NCBI RefSeq assembly: GCF_000152265.2
Contig: NC_021592.1
Location: 1,054,001-1,118,000, forward strand
Reading direction: 5' to 3'
Source of the DNA: Ferroplasma acidarmanus Fer1
GTDB taxonomy: Archaea; Thermoplasmatota; Thermoplasmata; Thermoplasmatales; Thermoplasmataceae
Length of the DNA: 64,000 nucleotides
Of this stretch, positions 42,925 through 52,199 are shown one piece after another (the stretch's first letter is position 1; every line of letters starts with the position of its first letter). Position numbers and translations under genes: made by a program. The notes below the pieces were generated by a model. It was not told the origin of the DNA. It was given only the letters and a program-made list of their open reading frames with translations, and ran no database searches.

Positions 42925-45432
42925 ATGGAAGCTGAAAGTAACGACCAGATTTATGAAAGAAATAACAAAATATACAATTCAGTCAGAGGCTGGATTTTTA
43001 CTACGAATCATAAACAAGTTGGACTGCTGTATATACTTACATCTTTGGTTTTCTTTATAGGTGGTGGAGTGCTGGCTCTTTTAATGAGGGTTCAGCTCGC
43101 TATACCCAGATATGATCTTGTGCACTATGGATTATTTTCAGGAAGATTCTTGGATGCGTTGCAGTATAACCAGCTTGTAACTATACATGGTTTCCCGATG
43201 TTAATATGGTTTTTGGGGCCACTTGGATTCGGTCTTGGTATATATCTGGTCCCACTGGCTCTTGGCTCAAGGGATATGATATTCCCGAGGATTAATGCCC
43301 TTGGCTACTGGCTTTATCTGTTTAGCGGTATTCTCCTTTGGATAGGTTTCTTCCTGCCAGGAGGAAACCTTGATACCGGATGGACAGTGTATCAGCCATT
43401 ATCATCTTTTAAATTCACGCCGTACTTAGGGGCAGATACTGCAGCAGCCGCTGTGGTTGTAAGGAGCCTTGGGACAATAATTGCGTCGACGGAGGTAATT
43501 GCCACGGTTTTCAAGGCAAGGGCCCGTGGCTTCAGATTAATGAATATGCCCCTATTTGTATGGGCAGTTCTATGGGTATCCATGATATCATGGTATGTGT
43601 TCCCTGAAATCGGCGCAATGTTCTTTACCCTCGTTGTATCTAATGTTCTTGGACTTAGTGGCTTCATATCCACTTATGGCGGTGCTTTGATGTGGGAAAA
43701 CCTGTTCTGGTATTTCGGGCACCCGGAAGTGTATTTACTATTATTGCCAGGTACCGGAGCAATGTTCGATTATCTATCTAATCTTGGTCATAGGGCACCC
43801 TACCTGAAGAAATGGATGATAGCTGCCATGGGTGCAATTTCTGTCGATAGCGTAATGGTGTTCCTACACCACACATTCATGACTGGAATAGTATTTGCAT
43901 GGTTAATGGCAACTAGTGTATTTACAGAGACAATCTCAATACCAACTGGAATGCTTATAGTGGGATTAATAGCAACGCTATTGGGAGCTAAGCATAAATT
44001 CCAGACACCCATACTATTTGCACTTGCGGCTTCAACATCCTTTATGATCGGCGGAATTACCGGTGTAACGCAATCTTCACTTGCAATTGACACAATTGTG
44101 CATGGAGATTACTACGTTGTAGCACATTTCCATTACTTCATGGTAGGAGTTGCTGTGATGGGATTAATGGGAAACCTGTATTATTACTTCCCTAAGTTCA
44201 CTGGAAAAATGTATAGTGAAACATGGGGAAGAATACACTGGGCTATTGCATATATTGGAGTTAATGTACTCTATTTCCCGATGTTCTTCCTTTACGATTT
44301 GCCAAGGAGGGTATACACATATCCGGCTGGCTACGGATATACTATATTTAGCGAAATATCAACGGCGGGGGCATTTATTTTCGGTTTATCATTCCTGATA
44401 ATGTTCGCGAATTTCGCCTATTCTATGAAAAAACATGCACCACTTACAGATCAGAATCCATATAAGGCTACAGCTGGATTTGTATGGTTCACATCAAATC
44501 CACCGAAATACTACAATTTCGATTACGAGCCATATGTCGGTGGAGAGGATCACAGAGATCTTCTACTGGATAAAAATAATCCGATAAAACCACCAAAGGT
44601 GGAACTTTCTACGAGGCCATTATTAATTGGAGTGGGAGTAGTTCTAGCATTCATCGGTGCAGCTGTTACTCTTATGGGATACAAGCCATACGCCTTTGGT
44701 CCTGCATATGCTTACCTTGGATATGGAATAATAGCATTTGCAGCAGCTATATTCCTGTGGGGCACCATAGGATGGATGTATGATGACTTCAAACTGAGAT
44801 CACCGAATGTACCTCCTATGTACAAGAAAGAGCCTGTAATGAAAGGATTTAACAATACAAGGCTAGGTATGCTTATGTTTCTTGCAGGCAACATGATATG
44901 GATGGCGACTTTCTATGGGATGGTTGAATGGCTTAAATTGCAGTCCGCATCACCATACGTGGATGGCAATGATCCTACTACCTGGTTCTTCCCGACCATG
45001 GCAACAGTATACATAGTAATTTCCATAGTTGCAATAGGAATAGCAGCTTTGCTAGCATGGGGTTCTACATATGGAGCAATAAGAAAGGAACGCAATAAAA
45101 GCGCCAATTATATGACTGCAGGTGTTGTATTAGCAGTGATATCACTGATAACATCATTGCTTTCCCTAATTGTAATCAATGCGCATCCGGCATTAAGCTA
45201 TGGTGGCGCAACTGCGAATAATCCTATAGCGTCAATGTATTGGCTAATATCCCTTATGGACCTGCTATTCTCTATAGGTGTGATAGCCGTGATGATAAAT
45301 TACGTAGTACATCTAAAGAGGGGAAAGAAGATACTTTGGGGAAGAACCGCAACAAGGGCGGATGTCGTGATGTGGTTTGTTGCGTTTGTGTTCCTAACAG
45401 GTATCTTTACTACTATAGCTTTCGTGGTATGA
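42925..45432 (+). CDS. coxA: heme-copper oxidase subunit I/III fusion
   Basis: The terminal oxidase core, reducing O2 at a heme-copper centre. Residues 1-560 are subunit I: heme a ligands His88 (TIHGFPMLIW) and His403, Cu-B ligands His266 (in GHPEVY, with Tyr270 and Glu268), His315 and His316 (FLHHTF), and the heme a3 ligand His401 (VAHFHYFM). Glu in HPEVY places it near type A oxidases. Residues about 565-835 form about seven more helices and correspond to a subunit III fused at the C-terminus, as in SoxM-like archaeal oxidases. It begins an operon of five genes with ribosome binding sites GGTGAG-like. Confidence 0.93.
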   Translation: MEAESNDQIYERNNKIYNSVRGWIFTTNHKQVGLLYILTSLVFFIGGGVLALLMRVQLAIPRYDLVHYGLFSGRFLDALQYNQLVTIHGFPMLIWFLGPLGFGLGIYLVPLALGSRDMIFPRINALGYWLYLFSGILLWIGFFLPGGNLDTGWTVYQPLSSFKFTPYLGADTAAAAVVVRSLGTIIASTEVIATVFKARARGFRLMNMPLFVWAVLWVSMISWYVFPEIGAMFFTLVVSNVLGLSGFISTYGGALMWENLFWYFGHPEVYLLLLPGTGAMFDYLSNLGHRAPYLKKWMIAAMGAISVDSVMVFLHHTFMTGIVFAWLMATSVFTETISIPTGMLIVGLIATLLGAKHKFQTPILFALAASTSFMIGGITGVTQSSLAIDTIVHGDYYVVAHFHYFMVGVAVMGLMGNLYYYFPKFTGKMYSETWGRIHWAIAYIGVNVLYFPMFFLYDLPRRVYTYPAGYGYTIFSEISTAGAFIFGLSFLIMFANFAYSMKKHAPLTDQNPYKATAGFVWFTSNPPKYYNFDYEPYVGGEDHRDLLLDKNNPIKPPKVELSTRPLLIGVGVVLAFIGAAVTLMGYKPYAFGPAYAYLGYGIIAFAAAIFLWGTIGWMYDDFKLRSPNVPPMYKKEPVMKGFNNTRLGMLMFLAGNMIWMATFYGMVEWLKLQSASPYVDGNDPTTWFFPTMATVYIVISIVAIGIAALLAWGSTYGAIRKERNKSANYMTAGVVLAVISLITSLLSLIVINAHPALSYGGATANNPIASMYWLISLMDLLFSIGVIAVMINYVVHLKRGKKILWGRTATRADVVMWFVAFVFLTGIFTTIAFVV

Positions 45433-45443
45433 GGTGAGAAAAT

Positions 45444-45665
45444 ATGGATAATTTAAATAAAGAACAAACAGAAAATGTAAATGTCAATAAAGTGCCATTG
45501 AAATATGGATATGAAGATATTGACATGGAAATAGGCGATGACGACCTTGAATATAACCAGGTAGGGATATTGAAAAATCCATATGCAGTGGCTATTATTA
45601 TAATAGCCATATGGTTTTCACTATGGCTGTTTCTACAGGTCTTCCTTGGGAGGTGGTTTAGTTGA
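45444..45665 (+). CDS. small oxidase-associated membrane protein (73 aa)
   Basis: It has a 45-residue acidic cytosolic part (VPLKYGYEDIDMEIGDDDLEYN) followed by one membrane helix (residues 47-68, ending FLGRWFS). It follows subunit I after 11 nt with GAGGTGAGAAA as ribosome binding site and overlaps the sulfocyanin start (TTGA). The gene order makes it a likely small oxidase subunit, analogous to the small subunits of other archaeal oxidases, but it has no residue that would show a catalytic role. Confidence 0.78.
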   Translation: MDNLNKEQTENVNVNKVPLKYGYEDIDMEIGDDDLEYNQVGILKNPYAVAIIIIAIWFSLWLFLQVFLGRWFS

Positions 45666-46276
45666 AACCGATTCTGAAGGCGGCATTTGCTGTGTTGGCA
45701 ATAGCTATAGTACTAATAGCTGCTATAGGTATTGTGACGGCTGAGTATCATCCGATGAACACAATAATGTCTGATCAGGGAGCAGTTTCGCACCGGGATA
45801 TACCATATTACAACACAACAATCAATGGTACACATGTTGAAGTTGTGAACCTGTCACTTGCCGCATGGGGTCAGGGGAATGGGTATCCTAACGCCTACCC
45901 GTTTAACTTTAATGGGACTTCATACGGTGCGATGACCATTTATCTGCCTGCGAATGCCGATATTCATGCTAACATGACAAATTATGAGGTAAAACCACAT
46001 ACTTTGAAGTTTGAATTACCGTATAGTTCACAGTGGTCGACAGGTCCTATATGGGCACATACCAGTGTGCACGTCAAAAAAGTAATAGCCAGTACAGGAA
46101 CAATAGATCCTATATGGTATGGTAATGTCGCACATTACAGATCAATATGGTGGAACGATACAGCGTCTGGCCATTACTGGGTAGTCTGTGGTTTAACTAC
46201 CCACGCTGAAGCAGGCATGTATGCGTTTGTGATAGTTAGCAGTAGCGTTACTACTCCATACTATACTATAAAATGA
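45662..46276 (+). CDS. soxE: sulfocyanin-like blue copper protein
   Basis: Mobile or membrane-anchored electron carrier that feeds the oxidase. The 204-aa protein has one N-terminal hydrophobic anchor or signal (residues 6-27) and a cupredoxin domain with the type I copper ligands His113 (KPHTLKF), Cys176 (WVVCGLTTH), His181 and Met186 (HAEAGMYAF). It has the usual sulfocyanin phrases such as NGYPNAYPFNFNGTS. The start is a TTG overlapping the stop of the upstream gene (TTGA). In Ferroplasma sulfocyanin is thought to accept electrons in iron oxidation (established proposal). Confidence 0.93.
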   Translation: MKPILKAAFAVLAIAIVLIAAIGIVTAEYHPMNTIMSDQGAVSHRDIPYYNTTINGTHVEVVNLSLAAWGQGNGYPNAYPFNFNGTSYGAMTIYLPANADIHANMTNYEVKPHTLKFELPYSSQWSTGPIWAHTSVHVKKVIASTGTIDPIWYGNVAHYRSIWWNDTASGHYWVVCGLTTHAEAGMYAFVIVSSSVTTPYYTIK

Positions 46277-46286
46277 GGTGGATAAG

Positions 46287-47117
46287 ATGTTTGAAATATA
46301 TAATATAATTCCAAGTGTGTATCATTTGATACCCAGGGGTTCCATTACGGGGGCCGAAATAACATCTATATTTCTGGCTTATGTATTACCAGGCATATTG
46401 ATAGGAGGGGGTTTTGCCCTCTGGTATGTATATGTCTTTTTAAAAAGCTATAAGCCTAAAAATGCAGATGAATTTGAGAAGGAGAAATACAACAAAGATA
46501 TGGATATGAGGCCGGGCAGGATTGAAAACCTTGAACGTGGCAATAAAACAATATTTAAAATATTCGTTTTATTTGTTGTGTTAATATTGCTGTCTTTACT
46601 GGTTTATGACCTACCGCCTGCATATGGTATCAGGGTCGCTGGCGCTGCACCATCCGCACCTACAGATAGCCACCATTATATGGATATCAATGTTGTAGGT
46701 TACCAGTGGCAGTGGGTGTTCATATACCCCAACGGAGCATCAAGCAGGCATTTCCTTGTACTTCCAGCTGATACGCCTATACAGTTTAATGTAACTAGTG
46801 TGGATGTGATGCATTCGTTTTACCTGATTAACGTAACTAAAGTGGATGCTTTCCCGGGTCATTACAACTATGTATGGTCTAATATTACATTGACCGGAGA
46901 ATACCAATTTGAGTGTGTCGAACTCTGCGGTCTTGGACACGCTCATATGAGAGGACAGGCTTTCGTCCTTCCTAAAGCACAGTATGAAAGCTGGTTAAAA
47001 ACAACCAGGGGAGGCGAAATGGTAGAACAATTCCATGTCGGTACTTACTCTGAAAACTACGGACCCAACAACTATGATAATGGAACTGTAATAACTCCAC
47101 CTTCAGCCGGTGCATAA
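46287..47117 (+). CDS. coxB: heme-copper oxidase subunit II with CuA
   Basis: From the ATG at 46287 (GAGGTGG ribosome binding site) the protein is 276 aa with two membrane helices (about 26-52 and 91-109) and an external cupredoxin domain. The CuA ligands are complete: His176 (DVMHSFYL), Cys210, Glu212 and Cys214 (CVELCGLGH), His218 and Met221 (HAHMRGQA). The aromatic YQWQWVFIYPNG strand is the electron entry patch. An upstream GTG at 46278 is within the ribosome binding site and is rejected. With CoxI/III and sulfocyanin it completes a type A oxidase. Confidence 0.94.
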   Translation: MFEIYNIIPSVYHLIPRGSITGAEITSIFLAYVLPGILIGGGFALWYVYVFLKSYKPKNADEFEKEKYNKDMDMRPGRIENLERGNKTIFKIFVLFVVLILLSLLVYDLPPAYGIRVAGAAPSAPTDSHHYMDINVVGYQWQWVFIYPNGASSRHFLVLPADTPIQFNVTSVDVMHSFYLINVTKVDAFPGHYNYVWSNITLTGEYQFECVELCGLGHAHMRGQAFVLPKAQYESWLKTTRGGEMVEQFHVGTYSENYGPNNYDNGTVITPPSAGA

Positions 47118-47173
47118 ATAAAATAAATTTATCTTTTAAAATTTTTAATAAACATTATTTATGGTGACTAATT

Positions 47174-48040
47174 ATGAGCAAAATTACAAATTTCATGAAA
47201 ATTACAAAGTTAGAAATTACGATTCTAATTGACTTAGTTGCCATTACAGCATTTATTCTGGTACCAGGCAGTTTTTCCCATCCTCTTATATTGTTTTTAT
47301 TGATTTTGAGTGGGACTCTGGCATCGATGTCAGCCAGCATGTTCAATAATATTTATGATATGGATATAGATACCAAAATGAAGAGAACAAGGTCCCGGTC
47401 ATCTACACTTAATCCCGGCACAAGAGGGCTTATCTTCAGTATAGCTGCTGCAATGATAGTTGTTTCTTTTGTTTTAAGCTCAGTATTTATTAACTTACTC
47501 ACGGCGTTATTCATTTTTGGGGGTTTCCTTAGCTATGTTTTCCTGTATACTATTCTTCTCAAGAGAAGAACTACATGGAATATAGTTATTGGTGGTATAG
47601 CGGGAGGTTTTCCAGCTCTGGCTGGATGGGCAGCATTAACCAACTCTGTATCCTTTACATCTCTATTTCTGGCTTTTCTTGTGTTCATGTGGACGCCAAC
47701 TCATTTCTGGAATCTCTCAATTAACAATGTGGACGATTACAAAGCCAGCCAAGTGCCAATGCTTCCAGCAATAGTTGGAATAAAGAAAACAGAGTTCTGG
47801 ATTGTTATAAATACTGTGATTCTAATATTTTATTCGTTAATACCTCTATTTGTACCTTCAATAAAACTTGGCCTGCCATATATACCAATAGCTATCATAA
47901 TGGATATAATTCTGTTATACTATGTTCTAAAGCCAGCTTTCAAGTCGTATGATAAAAAATATTTCAGAAAAGCTTTCGGCTTTTCCAATATGTATCTTAT
48001 GATATTATTGCTGGTAATCATAATATATCCATTTATATAA
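47174..48040 (+). CDS. ctaB: protoheme IX farnesyltransferase (heme O synthase)
   Basis: Attaches farnesyl to heme B, giving heme O, the substrate for CtaA. The 288-aa UbiA-family protein has nine hydrophobic segments, the prenyl-diphosphate motifs NIYDMDIDTKMKRTRSR and, in the second half, NVDDYKASQVPMLP, and FMWTPTHFWNLSI, which is a CtaB hallmark. It follows coxB by 56 nt. Together with the ctaA-like gene at 34901-35686 this provides the heme A pathway in the neighbourhood. Confidence 0.93.
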   Translation: MSKITNFMKITKLEITILIDLVAITAFILVPGSFSHPLILFLLILSGTLASMSASMFNNIYDMDIDTKMKRTRSRSSTLNPGTRGLIFSIAAAMIVVSFVLSSVFINLLTALFIFGGFLSYVFLYTILLKRRTTWNIVIGGIAGGFPALAGWAALTNSVSFTSLFLAFLVFMWTPTHFWNLSINNVDDYKASQVPMLPAIVGIKKTEFWIVINTVILIFYSLIPLFVPSIKLGLPYIPIAIIMDIILLYYVLKPAFKSYDKKYFRKAFGFSNMYLMILLLVIIIYPFI

Positions 48041-48071
48041 TTTAAATTAATAGCATTCGGGGTAATGATAT

Positions 48072-48686
48072 TTGTCTAAAATTAATTTTGATTTTCCTGA
48101 AGGAATTATGATCATACCAAATACGGTTGTAAATGTATATGTTATAAAATATATGGGAACAGTTATACAGATAGATGCTGGAATTAAATCTGACGCTAAT
48201 AAAGTTATCAATTTTTATAAGGATTCCGGCTTGAACCCCGACTACATTCTGATTACCGCGGTAGATTACATCCATGTAGGCGCACTAAGGGATATTTACG
48301 ACGTATACAATCCGAAAATATACGTTCCAAAGAGGGAAATGGGGAGTATGAAAAATGGTCCTACGCTCAGGGGTATTCTTGAAGTAGAAGGCAAAGGGCT
48401 ACAATTTGAAGGAATACAGCACGTTTATTCATATAACAAAATGGATATTGATTTTCTGGAAGTTATTGGAACTCCTGGTTATACCATGGATAATGTTTCA
48501 ATTTATTTTCGTGATAAAAATTCACTATTTGTTGGGGACTCTATTATAATTAAAAGGAACAAAATAAAAATTGATAGCATGTTTACACAAAATATGCAGA
48601 TGGCTAGATCGTCTCTTGATAAAATTAAAGAATTTTGCCCGGCAACCTTATTCCCATCACACGGGAATCCATACAGGTGTGAATAA
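48072..48686 (+). CDS. metallo-beta-lactamase-fold protein with degenerate metal site
   Basis: A 204-aa protein with MBL-fold organisation: VVNVYVIKYMGTVIQIDAGI at the start, then LITAVDYIHVGAL in place of the THxHxDHxGG motif (Ala63, Asp65, Ile67, His68), GTPGYTMDNVSIYF in place of TPGHTxGS, FVGDSI (Asp kept) and FPSHGNP (His kept). Two of the metal sites are therefore largely lost, so it is probably not an active hydrolase. The start is a TTG (MSKINFDFPEG). It follows ctaB by 31 nt and ends 13 nt before IS copy B. It could bind a ligand or partner in oxidase biogenesis. Confidence 0.75.
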   Translation: MSKINFDFPEGIMIIPNTVVNVYVIKYMGTVIQIDAGIKSDANKVINFYKDSGLNPDYILITAVDYIHVGALRDIYDVYNPKIYVPKREMGSMKNGPTLRGILEVEGKGLQFEGIQHVYSYNKMDIDFLEVIGTPGYTMDNVSIYFRDKNSLFVGDSIIIKRNKIKIDSMFTQNMQMARSSLDKIKEFCPATLFPSHGNPYRCE

Positions 48687-48698
48687 CCATCATTAAAT

Positions 48699-50223
48699 CC
48701 TTAACTCTTCATTTTTTACGTAATATGTCCAGGTCTATCCCTAATTTTGATATAAGCTCCTTTGCCTTCTTAGGTATTTCACTTACCATCTCAGTTTTCC
48801 CTGTATTGTATATTTTTATCCTTGAAAGTATCAGGAGAACATCCTTTACACTGTATTTTCCATCTATCATGTTAAGTACCTGGAAATGCAGGTACAGTGA
48901 TAGTAAATTAAGGAACATGTATGCTGAAAGCATGTGGTCGTCCCTTATATATGATCTATCTGCCTCAAGATCGTTCTTGTACACATTAAAAGCGTATTCA
49001 ACGTATTCACGATCTTTGTACAATCTGTATATCCTTTCTGGTTCATCATTGATATCGGAAAGGAGGTAAAGCTTTCCAAAGTCACCAGAATGGTCATAGT
49101 ATGATGATTTAGGCCTTATATTGTCATGAATCCTTATGAGATAGTCCCTCTCTTCCTCTGATTTTAGAACAGGGTCCTCAAACATGTAAACACCATTCTC
49201 AGGCTTCCAGTACTTTACTGGTTTCCCATTGTACATGAATACACCAAGGAAATCATCAGTATCAGGTACAAGGGAAGAATTCCTCCTCAATGGTATTATG
49301 TAGCTCAGGTGCCTCTTCTTTAGCTTTTTAATATTGTCTGCGGAGAAGAAACCCTTGTCAGCAACTATAACGCATTTCTCAATACCTGCCATGTCTATTG
49401 TATTTGCCATAGCTGACACATCCCTTATTGACCCTGGAAGTACCCTTATAAATGTGGGTAGAGTCCTTGTTGATGAGAATAACATCATAACATTGATCTG
49501 TGGCAGGTGTATCTCCTTAGAATTATGGCCGGGTTCCAGGAATGATATATTATCCGATCTGGAGAATATGGCTGTTGAATCCATTAAAACATATTCTCCC
49601 TTCTCCGTGAGCTTCCCCATTGCATTTACCATGCCTTCCTGTGGCAGTGATGACAGCATTCCGGAAATAGACCCGGGAGACATGGATTCCCTATACATTC
49701 TTGAAAGGTATGTTTTCTCATATAAATACCTTAAAGATTTCATTGGAAGTGGCTGTATATCCCTGAGGATAACATATATTATTATCCTGTCGTACATGTA
49801 TGGAAATACCTGCTTCAGTACCGGGAGTACTGTCTTCCCTGCTATTCCATACAGTAATGCAATATTTCCATATTCATAGTCTCCCCTTATGCCCGAAACA
49901 TCGCTCTTCTTTATTATCCCTGCAGGTGTTACAACACCAAGGTATTTGCCTGTAACTTTCCTTGCTCTTTTGAGATCCTTGTCATACCTGCTTGACGATT
50001 CATATGCATAATACCTGTCACCGAATCTCCTTATTTCTATCCCTTTGCCCTTATGTTCCAGTACCCAGTCTGGCATATTATTCATATAACGTATATATAC
50101 GTAATATGTATATAAATATTTCTCTAATCTAATGTGGTAATAAACCCCGTAAAACACTAACTCACTATTACATTGATAGAAAGAATAAAGATGATCTATA
50201 ACGTAAAAAACTAATAGTTAAGG
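48699..50223 (-). mobile_element. insertion sequence, IS4/IS1634-like, copy B (1525 bp, intact)
   Basis: The left end CCTTAACTCTTCATTTTTT is identical to that of copy A. The right end reads CTAATAGTTAAGG, with a few changes. A 6-bp direct repeat TTAAAT flanks it (48693-48698 and 50224-50229), the target duplication. Length equals that of copy A. The two copies differ at about 8% of positions in their outer parts but are identical over 299 bp (49364-49662 here, 12981-13279 in copy A). The right end is 211 bp from the start of the ribosomal operon. Confidence 0.93.
48709..50085 (-). CDS. DDE transposase, IS4 superfamily (IS1634-like), copy B
   Basis: A 458-aa protein from MNNMPDWVLEHK (ATG at 50083-50085), collinear with the copy A transposase and with the same catalytic Asp, Asp, Glu positions (VLMDSTAIFS, IVADKGFFS, EYVEYAFNVYKND). 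About 20 amino-acid differences are scattered in the N- and C-terminal parts, and none lies in the stretch around the two catalytic Asp residues. The reading frame is intact. A TATA-like box precedes the start by about 26 nt, as in copy A. Confidence 0.9.
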   Translation of the reverse strand: MNNMPDWVLEHKGKGIEIRRFGDRYYAYESSSRYDKDLKRARKVTGKYLGVVTPAGIIKKSDVSGIRGDYEYGNIALLYGIAGKTVLPVLKQVFPYMYDRIIIYVILRDIQPLPMKSLRYLYEKTYLSRMYRESMSPGSISGMLSSLPQEGMVNAMGKLTEKGEYVLMDSTAIFSRSDNISFLEPGHNSKEIHLPQINVMMLFSSTRTLPTFIRVLPGSIRDVSAMANTIDMAGIEKCVIVADKGFFSADNIKKLKKRHLSYIIPLRRNSSLVPDTDDFLGVFMYNGKPVKYWKPENGVYMFEDPVLKSEEERDYLIRIHDNIRPKSSYYDHSGDFGKLYLLSDINDEPERIYRLYKDREYVEYAFNVYKNDLEADRSYIRDDHMLSAYMFLNLLSLYLHFQVLNMIDGKYSVKDVLLILSRIKIYNTGKTEMVSEIPKKAKELISKLGIDLDILRKK

Positions 50224-50229
50224 TTAAAT

Positions 50230-50433
50230 ATATTTTTATATTCAGTCTACCATAAGATATCTTTTCTATAATCCACTAAATCCATAGTGAACGTATAAAT
50301 TAAATAACAAACTTAATAAATATTAATCTAATAACCTTTAGAATTTAACCATACACATTGGGCAATGCTAAATGCAACCCGTAATATTGCAATTTATTGG
50401 CAATATAGCAAGTGTAACGGTTGGTGATATAAA
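50230..50433 (+). promoter_or_regulatory. leader and promoter region of the ribosomal operon with hairpins
   Basis: A TATA-like stretch (AATAAATATT, about 50311-50320) could be the promoter; transcription would start near 50340, leaving a leader of about 90 nt, longer than that of most genes here. The leader can fold a perfect hairpin ATATTGC / GCAATAT (50384-50390 with 50400-50406, 9-nt loop), and GGG (50370s) can pair with CCC to make a second, looser one. GGTGAT at 50421-50427 is the ribosome binding site of rpl3. A leader of this type may bind a ribosomal protein, which is inference. Confidence 0.45.
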
Positions 50434-51426
50434 ATGGCAACACCGCATCATTCCCGAAGGGGATCAATGGCGTACTATCCCAGAGTACGTGCTAAAAAAA
50501 TTGGGGCTGAAATTCGTTCATGGCCAGAGATAGAGGGCAAATCGAAGATTCAGGCATTCGCTGGATATAAAGTAGGTATGACACACATACAGGTTACTGA
50601 CTATAGAAAAACCAGTGTAACTGCTGGAAAAACAATTATGGTTCCTGTAACTGTGGTGGAAGTTCCTCCGATCAATGTCATAGCTATAAGATACTATGAA
50701 GATGGAGACAACGGGCTTCAGGTTTTCGCTGAGAAAAGAGCTGAACAAATAGAGAAAGAGGTATTCAAAAGGATTCCTGAAATTAAAAATAAAGAACCAA
50801 AAAATATTGAAATAAAGGACGTCGCTGATGTCCGCTTACTTGTGAATACAAATCCTCAACTTGTTACTGGAATTCCAACTAAAACCCCTGAGATATTTGA
50901 AGTTAGAATATCAGGTTCTACCATAGCAGACAGAATCAAACTGGCAGAAGAAAAATTAGGCAAAGAACTTCACTTTGATGATTTCAACTCTACCGGTTCT
51001 TTTGTCGACGTCATATCAGTTACAAAGGGAAAAGGTTTTCAGGGAGTAGTAAAAAGATTTGGAGTTAAACTTTTACCAAGGAGCAACAGAAAACACAGAA
51101 GGATGATCGGAACCCTTGGTCCATGGCATCCCGATTGGGTAAGAAACACTGTCCCACAAGCCGGGCAGGTTGGGTTACACCAAAGAACAATACATAATAT
51201 CAGGATAATGAAAACTGCAACGAAAGAACAGGTAGACGAAATTAACGTCAAAGGTGGGTTCTTGAAGTACGGGCTTGTCAGAAATGATTACATACTTCTT
51301 TACGGCTCCATATCCGGGCCATCAAAACGGCTTATTAAAATGAGAGACCCCGCAAGGCAGGCTGTTCCAAATACGGACAAAGTCGATATTACATACATAT
51401 CCAGAGAATCTAAGCAGGGTGATTAA
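50434..51426 (+). CDS. rpl3: ribosomal protein uL3
   Basis: 330-aa large-subunit protein, archaeal form. The start ATPHHSRRGSMAYYPRVRAK is the usual N-terminal extension, and the core includes FAGYKVGMTHIQV and the peptidyl-transferase-proximal VTKGKGFQGVVKRFGVKLL and HRRMIGTLGPWHPDWV. It begins the S10/spc-type super-operon; the start has the ribosome binding site GGTGAT 7 nt upstream. Confidence 0.97.
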   Translation: MATPHHSRRGSMAYYPRVRAKKIGAEIRSWPEIEGKSKIQAFAGYKVGMTHIQVTDYRKTSVTAGKTIMVPVTVVEVPPINVIAIRYYEDGDNGLQVFAEKRAEQIEKEVFKRIPEIKNKEPKNIEIKDVADVRLLVNTNPQLVTGIPTKTPEIFEVRISGSTIADRIKLAEEKLGKELHFDDFNSTGSFVDVISVTKGKGFQGVVKRFGVKLLPRSNRKHRRMIGTLGPWHPDWVRNTVPQAGQVGLHQRTIHNIRIMKTATKEQVDEINVKGGFLKYGLVRNDYILLYGSISGPSKRLIKMRDPARQAVPNTDKVDITYISRESKQGD

Positions 51427-51428
51427 AA

Positions 51429-52199
51429 ATGAAAACTAACGTTTATTCTATTGAGGGAGAAGTTACAAAGGAAATAGAACTTCCACAGGTATTCGAGATA
51501 GAAACCAGGGAAGATTTGATACACAAGGCATTCAGGGCAATTTCGCTGTCTATGAGGCAACCTTACGGGTCTAGCCCATTGGCAGGAACAAGAAGAGTGG
51601 GCCACAATCTTGGACCTAACCATGGTATCTCAAGGATTCCAAGACTTGCAAGCGGGTCGAGGGGAGTTCTTCTGGCCAGCATGGTAGGTGGAAGAAGTGC
51701 CCTATCACCACGCAGTGATAAGGTTTTATATAAAAAGATCAACAAAAAGGAACGCAGGCTTGCTAAATTAAGTGCGATCGCCTTTACTGCAAATAAGGAA
51801 CGCATACTGCAGAGAGGGCATAGAATTTCAGAGGAATCTATTGAAAAGTTAACGTTTCCTGTCGTAGTAGAAGATGATATTGAAAGTATTACAAAGGTTA
51901 AGGACGCAGTTCAGGTGTTATCAAATCTTGGTGTTTATGACGATGTATTAAGATCTAAGGACGGGAAGAAAATAAGGGCCGGACGTGGAAAAATGAGAAA
52001 CAGAACATATAAGCAACCTAAAAGTTTACTTATTGTTGGTTCTTCTGTGGAGAGCTTAAGGGCTTTTGCTTCACTGCCAGGCGTTGATCTTGCTTCACTT
52101 AATAGCCTTAGCATAACCAAACTCGCACCTGGAGGAAATCCAGGGAGATTGACAATTTATACTGCATCCACAATTGAAAACCTTAGGGAGGTGAATTAA
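51429..52199 (+). CDS. rpl4: ribosomal protein uL4
   Basis: 256-aa large-subunit protein. It shows LPQVFEIETREDLIHKAFRA at the N-terminus, the loop with GSSPLAGTRRVGHNLGPNHG that reaches the exit tunnel, and later KIRAGRGKMRNRTYKQPKSL. Starts 2 nt after the rpl3 stop. The family also acts as a feedback regulator of the S10 operon in bacteria; whether it does so here is unknown. Confidence 0.97.
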   Translation: MKTNVYSIEGEVTKEIELPQVFEIETREDLIHKAFRAISLSMRQPYGSSPLAGTRRVGHNLGPNHGISRIPRLASGSRGVLLASMVGGRSALSPRSDKVLYKKINKKERRLAKLSAIAFTANKERILQRGHRISEESIEKLTFPVVVEDDIESITKVKDAVQVLSNLGVYDDVLRSKDGKKIRAGRGKMRNRTYKQPKSLLIVGSSVESLRAFASLPGVDLASLNSLSITKLAPGGNPGRLTIYTASTIENLREVN

